Shown here one piece after another: positions 39,150-49,795 of a DNA stretch of 64,000 nucleotides (position 1 is its first letter; every line of letters begins with the position of its first letter). The DNA is taken from the NCBI GenBank assembly GCA_031308135.1, contig JAHLJT010009436.1, positions 223,172,899 to 223,236,898 on the forward strand, given 5' to 3'. Origin of the DNA: Acheta domesticus (taxonomy: Eukaryota; Arthropoda; Insecta; Orthoptera; Gryllidae). The notes below the pieces were generated by a model. It ran no database searches, was not told where the DNA came from, and worked only from the letters and a program-made list of their open reading frames with translations. A program made the position numbers and the translations under genes.

Positions 39150-39495
39150 CAACACACGCTGGCGTACGTCTCATCTCTCGGTTACGCTCAGCAGAGTATC
39201 GCCATCATGAACGTGCGGATACGTACTCGTATCTCCCAAAGGGCAAACGATGAGTTAGCTTCTTTTGGCAACATTGCGAAATTCTACTACCACGGAGCTT
39301 GTGTAGATTGGATCGCAATCGCGTTGTAAATAAGGCATCGTAGTAAAAACGACCAAGAGCAAGCGAAGGTCAGAAATCCCCTTCGCAACCGGCTGCTGCG
39401 TTGGCTTGCGGCTGTGCCAACAGCCGCACTTGCCAGTCCGCGCCTGTCACCTCTCAGTGCAGAGGTTCATCATCCAGACGGCCGAAAACCCAAAT
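39150..39495. other. Less AT-rich spacer between repeats
   Basis: GC content is nearer average, with no repeat partner in this window and no ORF with homology I know. Confidence 0.35.
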
Positions 39496-40030
39496 ACGTA
39501 ATTGATTGATTGGTTCGTGTTTCCGGGCGCGTGAACGAATCAGGTCATTAGTCCCGTAAGTGTAGTGCGTGCTCCTTCCTCGGGAGGTGGCGATGATCTT
39601 CTTCTGATCCTCGCTGAATGGCGAGATCTGGCGCCGACTTACCGTCCACTAGCGGGGTTTTCCCTCAAGCAGGAATCTCCTACCAGCGGGACAAGCTGTA
39701 AGTTCCCGACCGGTCTCCCGGCACGTGTGGTAGTGTAGTGCATGTTAGTGTAAGTGCGTGTGTAAGGGGAGAGGATAGAACAAGGAAGAGGAAGGAAAGA
39801 TCGCGCACGGTCCGTGTCTCTTTTGTTAGGGTACTGCTCCGGCATTCGTCTGATGTTGATCGGACAAACTACGAAATACTATCAATCACAGCAGCCTGCC
39901 AGAAGAATTCTTCTTCAACGGCTGAATTCGACCTAGCTATGTAGCTAGTGTCGGGACTCGAATCCTAGAGCCTCTCGGTCAGAGGCATGGCAGTGACATC
40001 CATAATGTCCTGAGCCACCACAGCCGGTAC
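39496..40030 (-). mobile_element. SINE-A copy, minus strand
   Basis: It starts with the tail (GTAATTGATTGATTGG) and GGGCGCGTGAACG. The B box, as reverse complement, is GGATTCGAGTCCC near 39957, and the head ends near GAGCCACCACAGCCGGT. Some deletion occurs in the GGTGCCCCGCTGG segment. Confidence 0.85.
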
Positions 40031-40079
40031 AGTAGAAGTTAGATACGGCCAACCAAGAAGCGTGTAGCGAAGAAAATTG

Positions 40080-40640
40080 CTAGCCGACGTGTTTAGTTCG
40101 TGTTTCGTAGTTGCAATCCCAGACACCTGTGTTCGCCCGAACGATTAATCGGCACGGGGAAAATGTTGCGGTATCCCGATCGTGCACGGGCTTCTCTATT
40201 CGTCCGCGTAGATAGAGAGCGCGGGCACTGCGCGGCGAGCGTTGACCAAGGTGCTGGCCGCGCTCGGCCACAATACGCCCAATTTAGCCGCAGCGCCCGC
40301 TGGTGACGTCACTCCGCGTCCCGACGTCAGCTCTCGCGTGGGAAGCGGCGGCGAGCACAACGGATTCGGCGAGTGCGCGCGGATGGTCCGCCGATACAGT
40401 ACTTCGGGAGGCGCTATCTCGGCGTTTCAGGGGTCAGCGCCCGCTTTCGGCTTGGGCGGTTGGCGATACGCAGACGCGGGGCGAAGACGGTAGCGGGGCC
40501 AACGATGGGGTGAAGGACGAAGGGGGGCGTTGCTCTCTCGAGTAAGAAATAGAAAACGATGTATGAGAAATTCGTAGACGAGTGGTAAAGCGCGCCAGGA
40601 AAGACTCTCGAGCAGTGGCACCTCGCTGGGGTGACTGGTC
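40080..40640. promoter_or_regulatory. GC/CpG-rich patch with consensus CRE
   Basis: A ~500-bp GC-rich island in AT-rich DNA. A full CRE, TGACGTCA, lies at 40304-40311 and a second GACGTCAG at 40323-40330. ORFs are open in several frames, as expected from high GC, and none matches a family I know. It may be an enhancer, the promoter of a nested or alternative transcript, or the 5' regulatory part of an autonomous element. No TATA or initiator is clear. Confidence 0.4.
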
Positions 40641-40829
40641 CCTTAGGTTAACACGAGCTGCAGCTAACAAAACAAAACTTATACTTCGTACTCACCATAA
40701 TAATAGTATATTCTGGGACTGTTGTCACGTTTACTTGCTTCCCAGAGATCTGGTTGCTACCAACATAAAAAAAATTAATATGAGGTTCTGATTCGGCTCC
40801 GTGTTGAGACACTTTCCTGGCTAAATGAA

Positions 40830-41850
40830 CTTTCTCTTAATGTACGCCAGGTTCGAAAAAATGAGCTTTTGCAGTTCGAGAAAATGGTCAGTTTTTAATG
40901 AAAAGTTGACCTGTGCCATATTATTAAGCAAACTTTTCTCCCTTGAAGCTAAAATTTAAAGAAAACTGGTGCCTTCTTCAGAAAATTTTGTTTCCTTTTT
41001 TAAAAAATATTTGTCTTGGTTTCGCTGAATAATACGCGACAACTACTCATATTTTCACAAAATTATGCATGTCATTATTTAAAGATGCAATTTTGAAGAA
41101 CGAATTTCATGAAGAAAAACTCTGTATTTTATGTAGTTCGTGGGGGCCGAAAAGTATCTCTTCTTGGCAATTTTCAAAACTTTAGAGGTTTCAATGAAAA
41201 TCGAACCTGCGCTATTTTACAAGCGTACATTGCTTTTCGAGCGAAACTTTTAATACAAACCAGTAGAGCTATATGAGCACTTACTTTCTTGCATTATTTG
41301 TAACTTTTGCACAAAAGACCGACCTGCGTCATTTTTATGAGTACATTACTCCGATAAAAATAATTAATTAAAAAATGGAGCAATTTTTGAGGGAAAAAAA
41401 GAAAATGTACTTCAGACTTTGTAAAGTAACCTCAAAAATTAAAATGTCAGTTGCAATTTTATGTGGCCGTGACTTTAGCCAGATCAATTAGAGAACATAA
41501 CTTTTCTTGAAAATCCTACTTACGGTTTAACTGCTAGCATTGTTTACAGGCAGATGGGCGGACAGACAGACAGATGGACAGACTTTTTGCCGTAAACCAA
41601 TTTTTTGGTACCAGATTCACAAAACGTGGATTGTGACTACATATGTCTAAGAAGTATTGTAATTTACTACATACAGAAACAAGATTTATCCACCTTTTTG
41701 GAATCAGGATCTACAATATGAATTTTTCTGGCGAAAAATTGCAGTTTTTCGCTGCAACATTGTAATTTTTCTGGCAAAAAAATTGCAGTTTTTCGCTGCA
41801 ACATTGCTTTCTCTATACTTCGTTTATAGTATGCGAGAAAGTAAATTGAT
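40830..41850 (+). repeat. Family R copy (~1 kb)
   Basis: It carries the interior blocks (AACTACTCATATTTTCAC, GGAAAGACGCC-like remnants), CCAGATCAATTAGAG, GGGCGGACAGACAGACAG near 41559, and an end with TATAGTATGCGAGAAAGTA. A 33-bp stretch TTTTTCGCTGCAACATTG is tandemly doubled near 41740-41806. Confidence 0.65.
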
Positions 41851-41896
41851 TTATTAAAAAATTAAAAATGTCATTGGGGCTTCATGTAAAGTAAGG

Positions 41897-42091
41897 TTTA
41901 TTTATTTATTTATTTATTTGTCAAAAAAAACAGTAAAAACTGTTTATGACGTGTGGGGAAAGAAATTTATCTGCGCACATTTTCTTGAGGGCCAGAATTT
42001 TATTTAAAAAAACGAAAAAAACGGAAAAAAAACGAAAAAATTAATTTAGAAAATAGTTATTTTAGAAAAATAAAGATATTTGAAAAATGTT
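41897..42091 (-). mobile_element. Family D copy 3
   Basis: Almost identical to the copies at 22592 and 32242 across the GACGTGTGGGGAAAGAAATT core. On the minus strand it ends in the hairpin and an (AAAT)n tail next to the interrupted family R sequence. Beyond 42091 it continues into DNA that leads to a LINE C-terminus, so here D may be the LINE's true 3' end. Confidence 0.8.
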
Positions 42092-42388
42092 TTTTCCCGA
42101 GTTATAGAAAATCAATTTCAACTGTAAATGAACTACAAGCAAAAGGAGTGCTCAACAAAACGTGCGCACAGTGAAGCTACATTTACGTCCAGAAGCAAAA
42201 CAAGGGGCCATCTCAGCATTTGCTCAATGGATCAGGGAAACTGGACAAAAACCTGATCAAGATGGGGGTCATTGACCCGGAAGCTGAAGTACATTACTTG
42301 TTACAGGCGTATTAAATATTTTTTGAAAATGTATACAATGCAAACGTAAACTAATTCATTAAATATCTTTGTTTTGTTACATTAAACA

Positions 42389-42706
42389 TTATTTTTCTTT
42401 TTCACGATCAGTATAGTCTCTAATTGTATAGAAACAGTTTTGCAGCAGAAAAGATTTTACTTTTAACTTAAATTTGTGTACCGACTTTAATTGTTTTATG
42501 TCATCTGGCAATGCGTTGTAAAGTAACGTACATGTTTTGTATGTTGATTTCTTGTACTGAGCTGTTGATACTGACACTTGATGCACGTGATTTCTACGGC
42601 GTGTGTTGTAATTATAAATATCAATATTGCATGAAAATATGTTCCCTCCGTTAAGTAGGTCATTTTTGACAAATATTACAGATTCGTAAATAAATAGACA
42701 AGGCAA
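42389..42706 (-). pseudogene. C-terminal remnant of a LINE ORF2
   Basis: The 105-codon frame has the typical post-RT region of a non-LTR retrotransposon: YNTRRRNHVHQV, then TLLYNALPDDIKQLKSVHKF and KLKVKSFLL. The polymerase and endonuclease domains are missing. It lies about 300 bp 5' (in its own orientation) of family D copy 3, and the two together fill the gap in a family R copy, so they are probably one 5'-truncated LINE insertion. Confidence 0.7.
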
Positions 42707-42989
42707 TGGTAGGATTCCCAGTTAAAAAATCCGTTTCAAATTCGAGGTGATATCTGATTGATTGAGAAATATCTATTTTGGTGAAAAACCGCTTTTTCGA
42801 TATTAAGCACCGTCAAAACCTGTATTTTTACTAAATAACGTATTGAATAAATTCATTCACCATGTAAGGGCAAGACACTCTTAGGGTATCTGGAGCCTCC
42901 AAAACGAGTATTTATGTCAAAATAGAGATATTATTTTTGAAGTATTATAATGCGTTATCGTGTACTACGTACGGGAAATATCAACATAC

Positions 42990-44060
42990 CTTTTTACTGT
43001 ATTTTGACATTTTCTAGGATAGATAACACTATTCCATTTAAGAGCTTACCAGAGTATTTGAGATGAGAAATGAAATTTATGGGCAAGTAGGGAGAAGAGG
43101 GGAATCCTTTTCTCAGCTTCTAGCAAAATCAAAAAGTAATTTCAAACTTTTTGTATAAATGACGGATTAAAGTGGACACAAGCCCACACTATACCTCAGC
43201 CAATATTTCAAGCTTACATTTTTTTTGGTTTCAAAAATATTTATATGGAATGAGAGGTTCGATATCTATTATTTCATTTGATTGACTATGTGTATTTACG
43301 TTTTTGTCAGCAGAAAGTAAGTGGAAAACAATTTGATAAATAGAAGAATATGACAAAATGTTCGAAAAAATTGATGTACTTCAGATGCAAATTTGGCGTA
43401 AATTGATTTTGGGTAGGACGTTCACCTAAAGTTCACCGTTAAATTCTGAACATGAAGGTGCTCCAATGCGGGCTCTAAAGGTACCTAAAGAAGCTTAGAT
43501 AATTTGCTTTCCACTCGAATATGTGTCAAATCTCAGTCGACTTCCATATGTCTCTATCTGTGCAGAACATGTTCTAATTAAATTATGCAAGTTATCTGCC
43601 TAATATGGATGTATTCGTCAGTGTTCTCGATTTCTTCCTGATGACATATTGTACGTACAGTGTCATTCATAAAGCCTGTTTATATAGCATCTTCAGTATG
43701 TAATTAATGTTGCCATTTACATAAACATTTTTCTCATAATTTTCCTATAACACTCCTGCGCCTTAAAAATAATTACAAAGTATGAGTGTTCAAAAATTGA
43801 ATCTTTGAACATTTTTTCTGCCAGAGGTTGCATATCAATTGTAGTTTCAATAGGACGCAGCTGCTTTTAATTCTTGTCGAGAGCGAAAGTGAGTGATGAT
43901 AACCTGATCTGGCGGAATATTGCAACTTCCTGCCAACGATAAACGGGACGCGTGTGAGAACCGCTCCGTGAGGCTGTCACAGGAAGAGAGGCCGGAAAAC
44001 TACTCTTCGGACATGTGTCTGGAACTGAGAACTATCTGAGTACGAAATAATGTTCTCAAC
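42990..44060. other. AT-rich sequence without recognised features
   Basis: No exon or repeat family identified. Confidence 0.4.
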
Positions 44061-44061
44061 G

Positions 44062-44190
44062 GACGGCTGAGATCGGTAAGGGAGTTGTGCGATGTTGATC
44101 TTGAATCGAGAGGTCTCGGGTTCGATAATTGTTTAGGCATGGTTGTTTACCTGTGTGTGGTGCCACAGTGGAAAACATGCACCACGTTTC
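44062..44190 (+). mobile_element. SINE-B fragment
   Basis: GATCGGTAAGGGAGTTGTGC, B box CGGGTTCGATAAT at about 44117, and GGCATGGTTGTTTACCTGTG match SINE-B. Only the 5' part remains; an old SINE-A begins just downstream. Confidence 0.7.
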
Positions 44191-44390
44191 GAACCGTATA
44201 CATGGGCTGAGGTAGCTCAGGACATCACACATCATTGCAATGCCTCTGCCGGAAGGTTCTAAAATACGAGTTCCGATAGTGGAGGATTATCGACTCTGCT
44301 GTATATCTAGGTCGAATTCAGCCACTTTCTGGATAATTCTGGCGGTCTTCCGCTTTGATCGGTAGTTTTCCATGGGTTCTTTGATCTATC

Positions 44391-44679
44391 TACCGGGAGA
44401 GGTGGCTCAGGGCGTCAACAGATATCTCTGCAGTGCTTCCTACCTGGAGGCCCTAAGGTTTGAGTCCCGACAGTGGCAGGATTTCCGACACTAGCTTGTC
44501 AGCTAGGTTGAATTTAGCCGCTGTCTGGAGAAGAATTTAGTGGTCGACTACACTGATCGGAAGTTTTCCGTGATTTCTCCGATCAACACCAGTAACGCCA
44601 AGCTAATGCCGGAGCAAAACCGAACAAACGGGCCACGCGCCGCGCACGTTCTTTCCTTACCTTGTCCTATCCTCGTCCC

Positions 44680-44731
<52 letters not shown>

Positions 44732-44993
44732 ACACACACACACACACACTACACTTTCACACTTGTAGATAGACCAGTCGGGAGTTTAGAGCTTGTCCCG
44801 GCTGAAGTGATGCCACGTTGGTTGGAGATAACTAGTTACGGAATATCCTCGCAAGCCGACAGTACGTCGCGTCGGTGCCGGTTACGCCACCCAGCGGGGG
44901 AAAATCATCGCCACCTACCACGATAAAACATGCACTATAATTAAGAGAATAATGATCTTAGAAGTTGACGCGCCCGGATATATCAATCAATCC
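44391..44993 (+). mobile_element. Younger SINE-A (603 bp) with 8-bp TSD
   Basis: Flanked by GATCTATC at 44383-44390 and 44994-45001. The head is well kept (ACCGGGAGAGGTGGCTCAGG; B box GGTTTGAGTCCC at about 44457). It is longer than other full copies because of a (CA)n expansion at 44682-44749. Confidence 0.88.
44682..44749. repeat. (CA)n microsatellite inside SINE-A
   Basis: About 34 CA units with one CT interruption, grown from the ACACACGCACTTACACTCAC segment of the SINE. Confidence 0.95.
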
Positions 44994-45349
44994 GATCTAT
45001 CCCAGCGCGATATTTTCTTCTTCTTCCTTGTCCTATCGCCTTCTCTTACACTTACACATACTATACAACTTACAACTATAGATTTCGGGAGACTAGTAGG
45101 TAGCTTAGAACTTGTCCTGCCTGGGGCAGGTCCCCATTGGAGGGGGAGACCTAGATGGGGAAAATCCCTGTAAGCCGATAAGTAGAACAGCACCGAACCT
45201 CACTATCAGCGAGGAAGGAGTCACCACCCGGTATAAGTCACCTCCCGGTATGAGAACACCAACTACATTAACAGTATCAATGACCATAGCAATTGATGTG
45301 CCCAGATCAATCAATCATTTATAGGCAGTTCCATTCCATGACTCTTCCT

Positions 45350-45738
45350 TTTCCACATTTTGAGGCCTTCCTCAAGATATGTTTTAAATAGGGAGGGGGC
45401 TAGTGAACATCCTTGTCTTCGGCTTTATTCACAAGGAATTCGTGAGAAAGTCTTTTCCCAATTTTGACTGAACTGATTTCTGTTTATAATGCTATAACAG
45501 CATAAATCTAAGCTTTCTGATCATACCATTCTGCTTAATGGCTGTTCATAGCCTATTTAATGGCACTGTATCGTATGCCTTCTGTAAGTCTACAAATATC
45601 ATATGGATATCTCTGCCTCTCTCAGCATGTTTTCCATTCAATTTTTAATAAATAGATATTGTCAATGAATGATCTCCCTGCACCAAAGCCATTCAGCTCC
45701 TCAGATTCTGTGAATTGGTCTTCGGTCATTAAATGTAA
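45350..45738 (-). pseudogene. Degraded LINE reverse transcriptase fragment
   Basis: On the minus strand I can read NGFGAGRSFIDNIYLLK, then IHMIFVDLQKAYDTVP (the first catalytic Asp region), then RRQGCSLAPSLFKTYLE. These are consecutive palm/finger blocks of a non-LTR RT. Stops and frame changes lie between them and the catalytic DD motif is missing. It is a different family from the LINE at 50559-52490. Confidence 0.75.
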
Positions 45739-46354
45739 AAAAATGTTGGGCGGAAGTTAACTATATAATTGTGATATATTCAGTATTTTTCTTTTGTAAA
45801 AAATTAAGCAGTATCTACTTATATATTGTTAACACTGTATGTATTTCGTCATAGATATTAAGTTTGTAGAAGTGTATTACACGAAAAATGAAAGGACAAG
45901 ATTTTTTTTTGGTATTTCTGTGCACAGAAACCGTAAAATTCTCACGATGTTGAATCTCTGTATAACAATCCTATTATGAGGATGCAGCTTCATGCTTAAT
46001 ATGTCATAATCGGCACACAAATTTATACTAACCATACTTTAAATGCCGTGTAAGTTTATTATGAATTTAAAATTAACTGCAGACTGGCTCTGCTGAGAGT
46101 ACACTAGATAACAGTGTCTAAGAATACATTTAAATTCACGATTGTGCCAGCCGGTCAACTAGGAGGTGACATTTGAAATGGCGTCTAGAAGTGAGGTAAC
46201 CTCTGCTACAACAGCTGCGGCGTCACCTGAAAATTATACAAACTTTTGATGCCTGCTCGCTAACCGTCAGAGGATATCGCGAACTCTGAGTCGGGAAACA
46301 ATGATTGCGGCAGTGGTTGCGGCGAGCGGCGGCCACCGCATGCCAAAGTCATAG
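45739..46354. other. AT-rich sequence, last 200 bp less so
   Basis: 46180-46345 has higher GC (GCGGCGAGCGGCGGCCACCG near 46319) but no recognised feature. Confidence 0.35.
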
Positions 46355-46572
46355 CCAAGTCAGCTCAGCGCATCAACTGATGTCACTGCAGTACCTCTGA
46401 CCGGGAGGTCGTAGTGTTAGAGTTCCGACGGCGCGGGGGCAAGATTTTCGACATTAGCTGGACACGTAGGGCGAGTTCAGTCGCTGTCTGAAGGGGAATT
46501 CTGGCGGCCGGCTGATCTGATCGGTAGTTTTCCGTGGTTTCTATGATCGATACCAGGTGAATGCCGGAGTAC

Positions 46573-46801
46573 TATACTGCGATTTTTCTAACTTTGCCCC
46601 TCAAGGCCCAATGGAATATGTCACGGTATTTCGCGACGTTCTCAGACGTGCCGCCAGACATCGCACGATCGCGATCTTATCAAGCAGTGTTTGCGATCAT
46701 GCGCCTTCTAACGGTACGATGGAGAAAGACGCGAAATGCCGTGTGATATTCCATCGTGGTCATAGGGGCTTGAGGGGCAGAGTTAGAAAAATCGCACTAT
46801 A
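46573..46801. mobile_element. 229-bp TIR element inserted in SINE-A
   Basis: The left arm (46573-46637, TATACTGCGATTTTTCTAAC) and right arm (46729-46801, GTTAGAAAAATCGCACTATA) are inverted repeats of about 65-70 bp, including GCCCCTCAAG and ATGGAATAT blocks. Flanking bases fit a TA duplication. Host SINE sequence resumes at CTAACCTACGGGCCACGG. Non-coding; probably a MITE. Confidence 0.8.
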
Positions 46802-47436
46802 AACTAACCTACGGGCCACGGAACACGCGCAATCTTTCTTTCCTCTTAATTGTTCTACCGTCATCAGTTACTTACAACACCCCCCACACACACACACATA
46901 CGTAAATGTACTACACTACGACCTCCTACGTAAATGTACTACACTACGACATATCTCTGGAAACCAGTCGGGAGTTGAGCTTTCTTTGGCTGAGAGGGTG
47001 CCTCGCGGGTGGGAGATGCACGCACGTCAATGAGCGACGTTCTCAGACGTGCCGCCAGACATCGCACGATCGCGATCTTATCAAGCAGTGTTTGCGATCA
47101 TGCGCCTTCTAACGGTACGATGGAGAAAGACGCGAAATGCCGTGTGATATTCCATCGTGGTCATAGGGGCTTGAGGGGCAGAGTTAGAAAAATCGCACTA
47201 TAAACTAACCTACGGGCCACGGAACACGCGCAATCTTTCTTTCCTCTTAATTGTTCTACCGTCATCAGTTACTTACAACACCCCCCCCCACACACACACA
47301 TACGTAAATGTACTACACTACGACCTCCTACGTAAATGTACTACACTACGACATATCTCTGGAAACCAGTCGGGAGTTGAGCTTTCTTCGGCTGAGAGGG
47401 TGCCTCGCGGGTGGGAGATGCACGCACGTCAATGAG
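46633..47436. repeat. 401-bp tandem duplication, near identical
   Basis: Unit 1 (46633-47034) and unit 2 (47034-47436) start at GCGACGTTCTCAGACG and end at CACGTCAATGAG. The only differences seen are in the C/CA run and one or two bases. A 26-bp direct repeat (TACGTAAATGTACTACACTA) also lies inside each unit. High identity implies a recent event, or an assembly artefact. Confidence 0.9.
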
Positions 47437-47540
47437 TAGGTCGGCGTCGGATCCCGCCATTCAAGGACACTGCCAACCTCCTTGATAAAACATGCACTAA
47501 ACTTACTGGATTAATGACCATTGCCGTTAACTCGCTGGAA

Positions 47541-48268
47541 AACTCAAAATAATCATTCACCAAAGTGGAACAGCAGTGACGGCTCATGTTAAGGCTCACC
47601 AAGGGACGTTCACCCGCATCAATGCGTCCGACCACCAGCAATTATGCATAAAAATATTATGAATTGGCAAATTATTACCATTATTACCAAATGACAAATG
47701 CCTGTTTTCTTTGTATTTGTGTAAGCGATCTTTAGAGGTGCACAAGAACACGTTCGACGTTATGTTCCATTTTGGTGCATTCCTCTACACATGCATGACG
47801 AATGACATCATCTTAACGGAGCTTTAACACCTGAAATCATTCACAGAGACGTACAACTAGTTGTGCGCTCTATTTTTAGTCCGTAGCAGCACTATCGCTT
47901 TGTAAGAAGTGACGGGCAGGAGCTTCTGAATAAGAATGAATTGAGAAGAGAATTTGATGTTCTCTATGACAGACTTTCGCAGACCCAGAGGTTCTCTGCC
48001 TAAACTTCAATTCATATTTGAGATTTTTTGTTCAAAGGTTAAAAGATCAAATATTTTGCTTGCGCCTGTTGCCAAATATTTACAATTGCTTGTGGATATT
48101 CCTTATATTTTTGGTTCTAATAAGTAAATCTTTCCGTATGTTGCGGCGACGAGGCTCCTTTTGCTTCAGCCAGCGCCCAGTGTTTAATTCGCTACTTCAC
48201 CGTACGATGTTCCAAATGTTCATTTTATCGTAATCCATACAGGATTGTCTAAAACGTGTGGCTAATGC
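47541..48268. other. Sequence without recognised features
   Basis: Mixed composition; no SINE box, exon or inverted repeat identified. Confidence 0.4.
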
Positions 48269-48281
48269 GCGAACTAACCGA

Positions 48282-48836
48282 TTGATTGATTAGTGATTTC
48301 GGGCGCGTCAACCGCTAAGGTCATTAGTCCTGTAAGTGTAGGGCAAGCGTTTAGCTCGGGAGATGGCAGTGATTTTCCCCCGTTGGATAGTGAGATCCGG
48401 CGCCAACCTACTGTCGGCCAGAGGGGTTTTCCCTAACCAGGTATCTCCCATCAGAGGGCCACCGCCTAGCTGGGGCAAGCTCTAAGCTCTTGACGGGTCT
48501 CCCAACGAGGGTGATAGTGTAATGCATGAGTGCATCTGCAAGAATGGAGTGAAGAAAGGACAAGGAAGAGGAAGGAAAGATCGCGCGCGGTCCGTGGCCC
48601 GTTTGTGAGGGTACTGCTCCGTCATTCATCTGGTGTTGATCGGAGAAACCACGAAAAACTGCCGATCAGAGTAGCCGGCCGCTAGGATTCTCCTCCAGAC
48701 AGCGACAGATTTTTGGAACTCCTAGCTATCTGGCTAATGTCGAAAAATCCTAACACCGTCGGAACTCGAACCCAGGACTTCCCGGTCAGAATCACAGCAG
48801 TAACATTAGTTGTTGCCCTGAGCCACCTCTCCCGAT
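48282..48836 (-). mobile_element. Full-length SINE-A (555 bp) with 13-bp TSD
   Basis: Flanked by GCGAACTAACCGA at 48269-48281 and 48837-48849. On the minus strand it starts CGGGAGAGGTGGCTCAGGGC, has the B-box region near 48770, and ends GACGCGCCCGAAATCACTAA with (TCAA)n. This is the best reference copy of the family here. Confidence 0.92.
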
Positions 48837-48879
48837 GCGAACTAACCGAATAATTTGCGAATTACCCGTATTCCGGACT

Positions 48880-49340
48880 GTGGCTCTAACCCAGAGTCGG
48901 ACCGTGGGCAAGGAACGGGAGCGCCGGCGCGGGGCCGGACACGGGGGGTTGGCGGGGAAAGGGGCGTGGTGGGTGGCGCCGGGGCGGCCCTCCCCTTGAC
49001 CGTCTGCGCTTATCTGCGGCGTGAGCGTGCGCGCTGCGCACGTGACGGACGGCTGGCGCGCGCGAGTCGCTCTGCGCCCCAGTTGACGCGCGCGGCGCCG
49101 CGCTTGCCGCACCGCGCGCACAGCGGCTGGCGTTGGGCAACGGGCGCTGCGGGGTCGCGCGCGCGCGTGGCCTCGACGCCGGCTGCGCGTCCTCGGCCGC
49201 GGCGCGCGCGGCGGCGATTGCGATGGCGGTGCGGCACTCGGAACTTACTTGGTAATACCAAGAACAGCGTTGCACTGCCGTGGTTCCCCGTGCGCGGAAA
49301 TGCTCGAGTCACTCGCACTCGCCACTCTCGAGACAGGTGA
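48880..49340. promoter_or_regulatory. CpG island
   Basis: About 450 bp of very GC- and CpG-rich DNA, the richest in the window besides the gene promoter. It has CGCACGTGACG (E-box) near 49037 and GC boxes near 48960. A plus-strand ATG in good context at about 49222 leads to ACTTG/GTAATA, and a minus-strand CCAA/GTAAGT donor lies near 49247, so a first exon in either direction is possible. Multi-frame ORFs here are composition artefacts. It is probably a promoter of a second transcript, but nothing confirms one. Confidence 0.45.
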
Positions 49341-49659
49341 AAAGGGGGAGGATCCACGGAACGTGGGGAATGCGGGATACACCGTACCTCTGAAACATTT
49401 TCCAGAAATATTGTTTCCATTGTAATGAACATTACGTATATAATACAGAATATTGAAGATTTGAAAAAAGTTTCGTATCTTCAAATTCTTCGATCAGCTT
49501 CCCTTCCCGAGACCACGTTAGCAAGAAGACCGCTTCATGACCTTTTGTGGCTGACTGTTACATTAATAATAACCGTTAAAAAAGAGTCGCAAACAATATG
49601 GATTATTAAAAAATGCATATAACAATATGCATATCATTGGATTCTACTTTTACGCTCGT

Positions 49660-49715
49660 CGTGATAGACTAAACCTAGTGGTGCTAAGACAGTACATACT
49701 TTCTCGTCCGTGTTT
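49660..49715 (+). repeat. Family R 5' terminus
   Basis: GTGGTGCTAAGACAGTACAT followed by ACTTTCTCGTCCGTG matches the family start. It is cut off by the (AAT)n array. Confidence 0.5.
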
Positions 49716-49732
49716 TAATAATGATAATAACG

Positions 49733-49793
<61 letters not shown>
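49716..49793. repeat. (AAT)n array at the LINE 3' end
   Basis: About 25 AAT units; on the minus strand (ATT)n directly follows the LINE 3' terminal sequence, so it probably grew from the LINE tail. Confidence 0.9.

Positions 49794-49795
<2 letters not shown>

Larger units (their letters stand above)
41850..42985 (+). repeat. Family R copy split by a LINE-derived insertion
   Basis: The left piece (to about 41893, GGGGCTTCATGTAAAGTA) and right piece (from about 42720, TTTCAAATTCGAGG, to TACTACGTACGGGAAAT) are consecutive in other copies. The 820-bp interruption is family D plus a minus-strand LINE remnant. Confidence 0.6.
44207..45325 (+). mobile_element. Older SINE-A interrupted by a younger SINE-A
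   Basis: The 5' part (44207-44390, GGGCTGAGGTAGCTCAGG head) and 3' part (44994-45325, through GATGTGCCCAGATCAATC) belong to one diverged plus-strand copy. GATCTATC at the break is duplicated on both sides of the inserted element. Confidence 0.8.
46355..47540 (+). mobile_element. SINE-A copy carrying a TIR element and a tandem duplication
   Basis: It has the head (CAGCTCAGCGCATCAACTGA), a B-box remnant GTTAGAGTTCCGACGG, and an end near GCCGTTAACTCGCTGG. The copy is swollen by a 229-bp insertion (46573-46801) and a 401-bp tandem duplication that covers half the insertion plus the SINE middle. Confidence 0.8.

Noticed and set aside
42255..42300. GGTCATTGACCCGGAAG as the expected His-Cys-His-Pro exon of the phospho-lyase
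   Set aside because: It does not encode the motif in any frame with suitable splice sites, and it lies in a LINE-derived insertion.
44540..44926. 128-codon ORF with a Thr-His run
   Set aside because: It is the translation of a SINE-A with a (CA)n microsatellite.
48792..49484. ORFs of up to 161 codons in the 48.9-kb CpG island
   Set aside because: Open in several frames on both strands at once, low-complexity Arg/Ala/Pro composition, no conserved motif.
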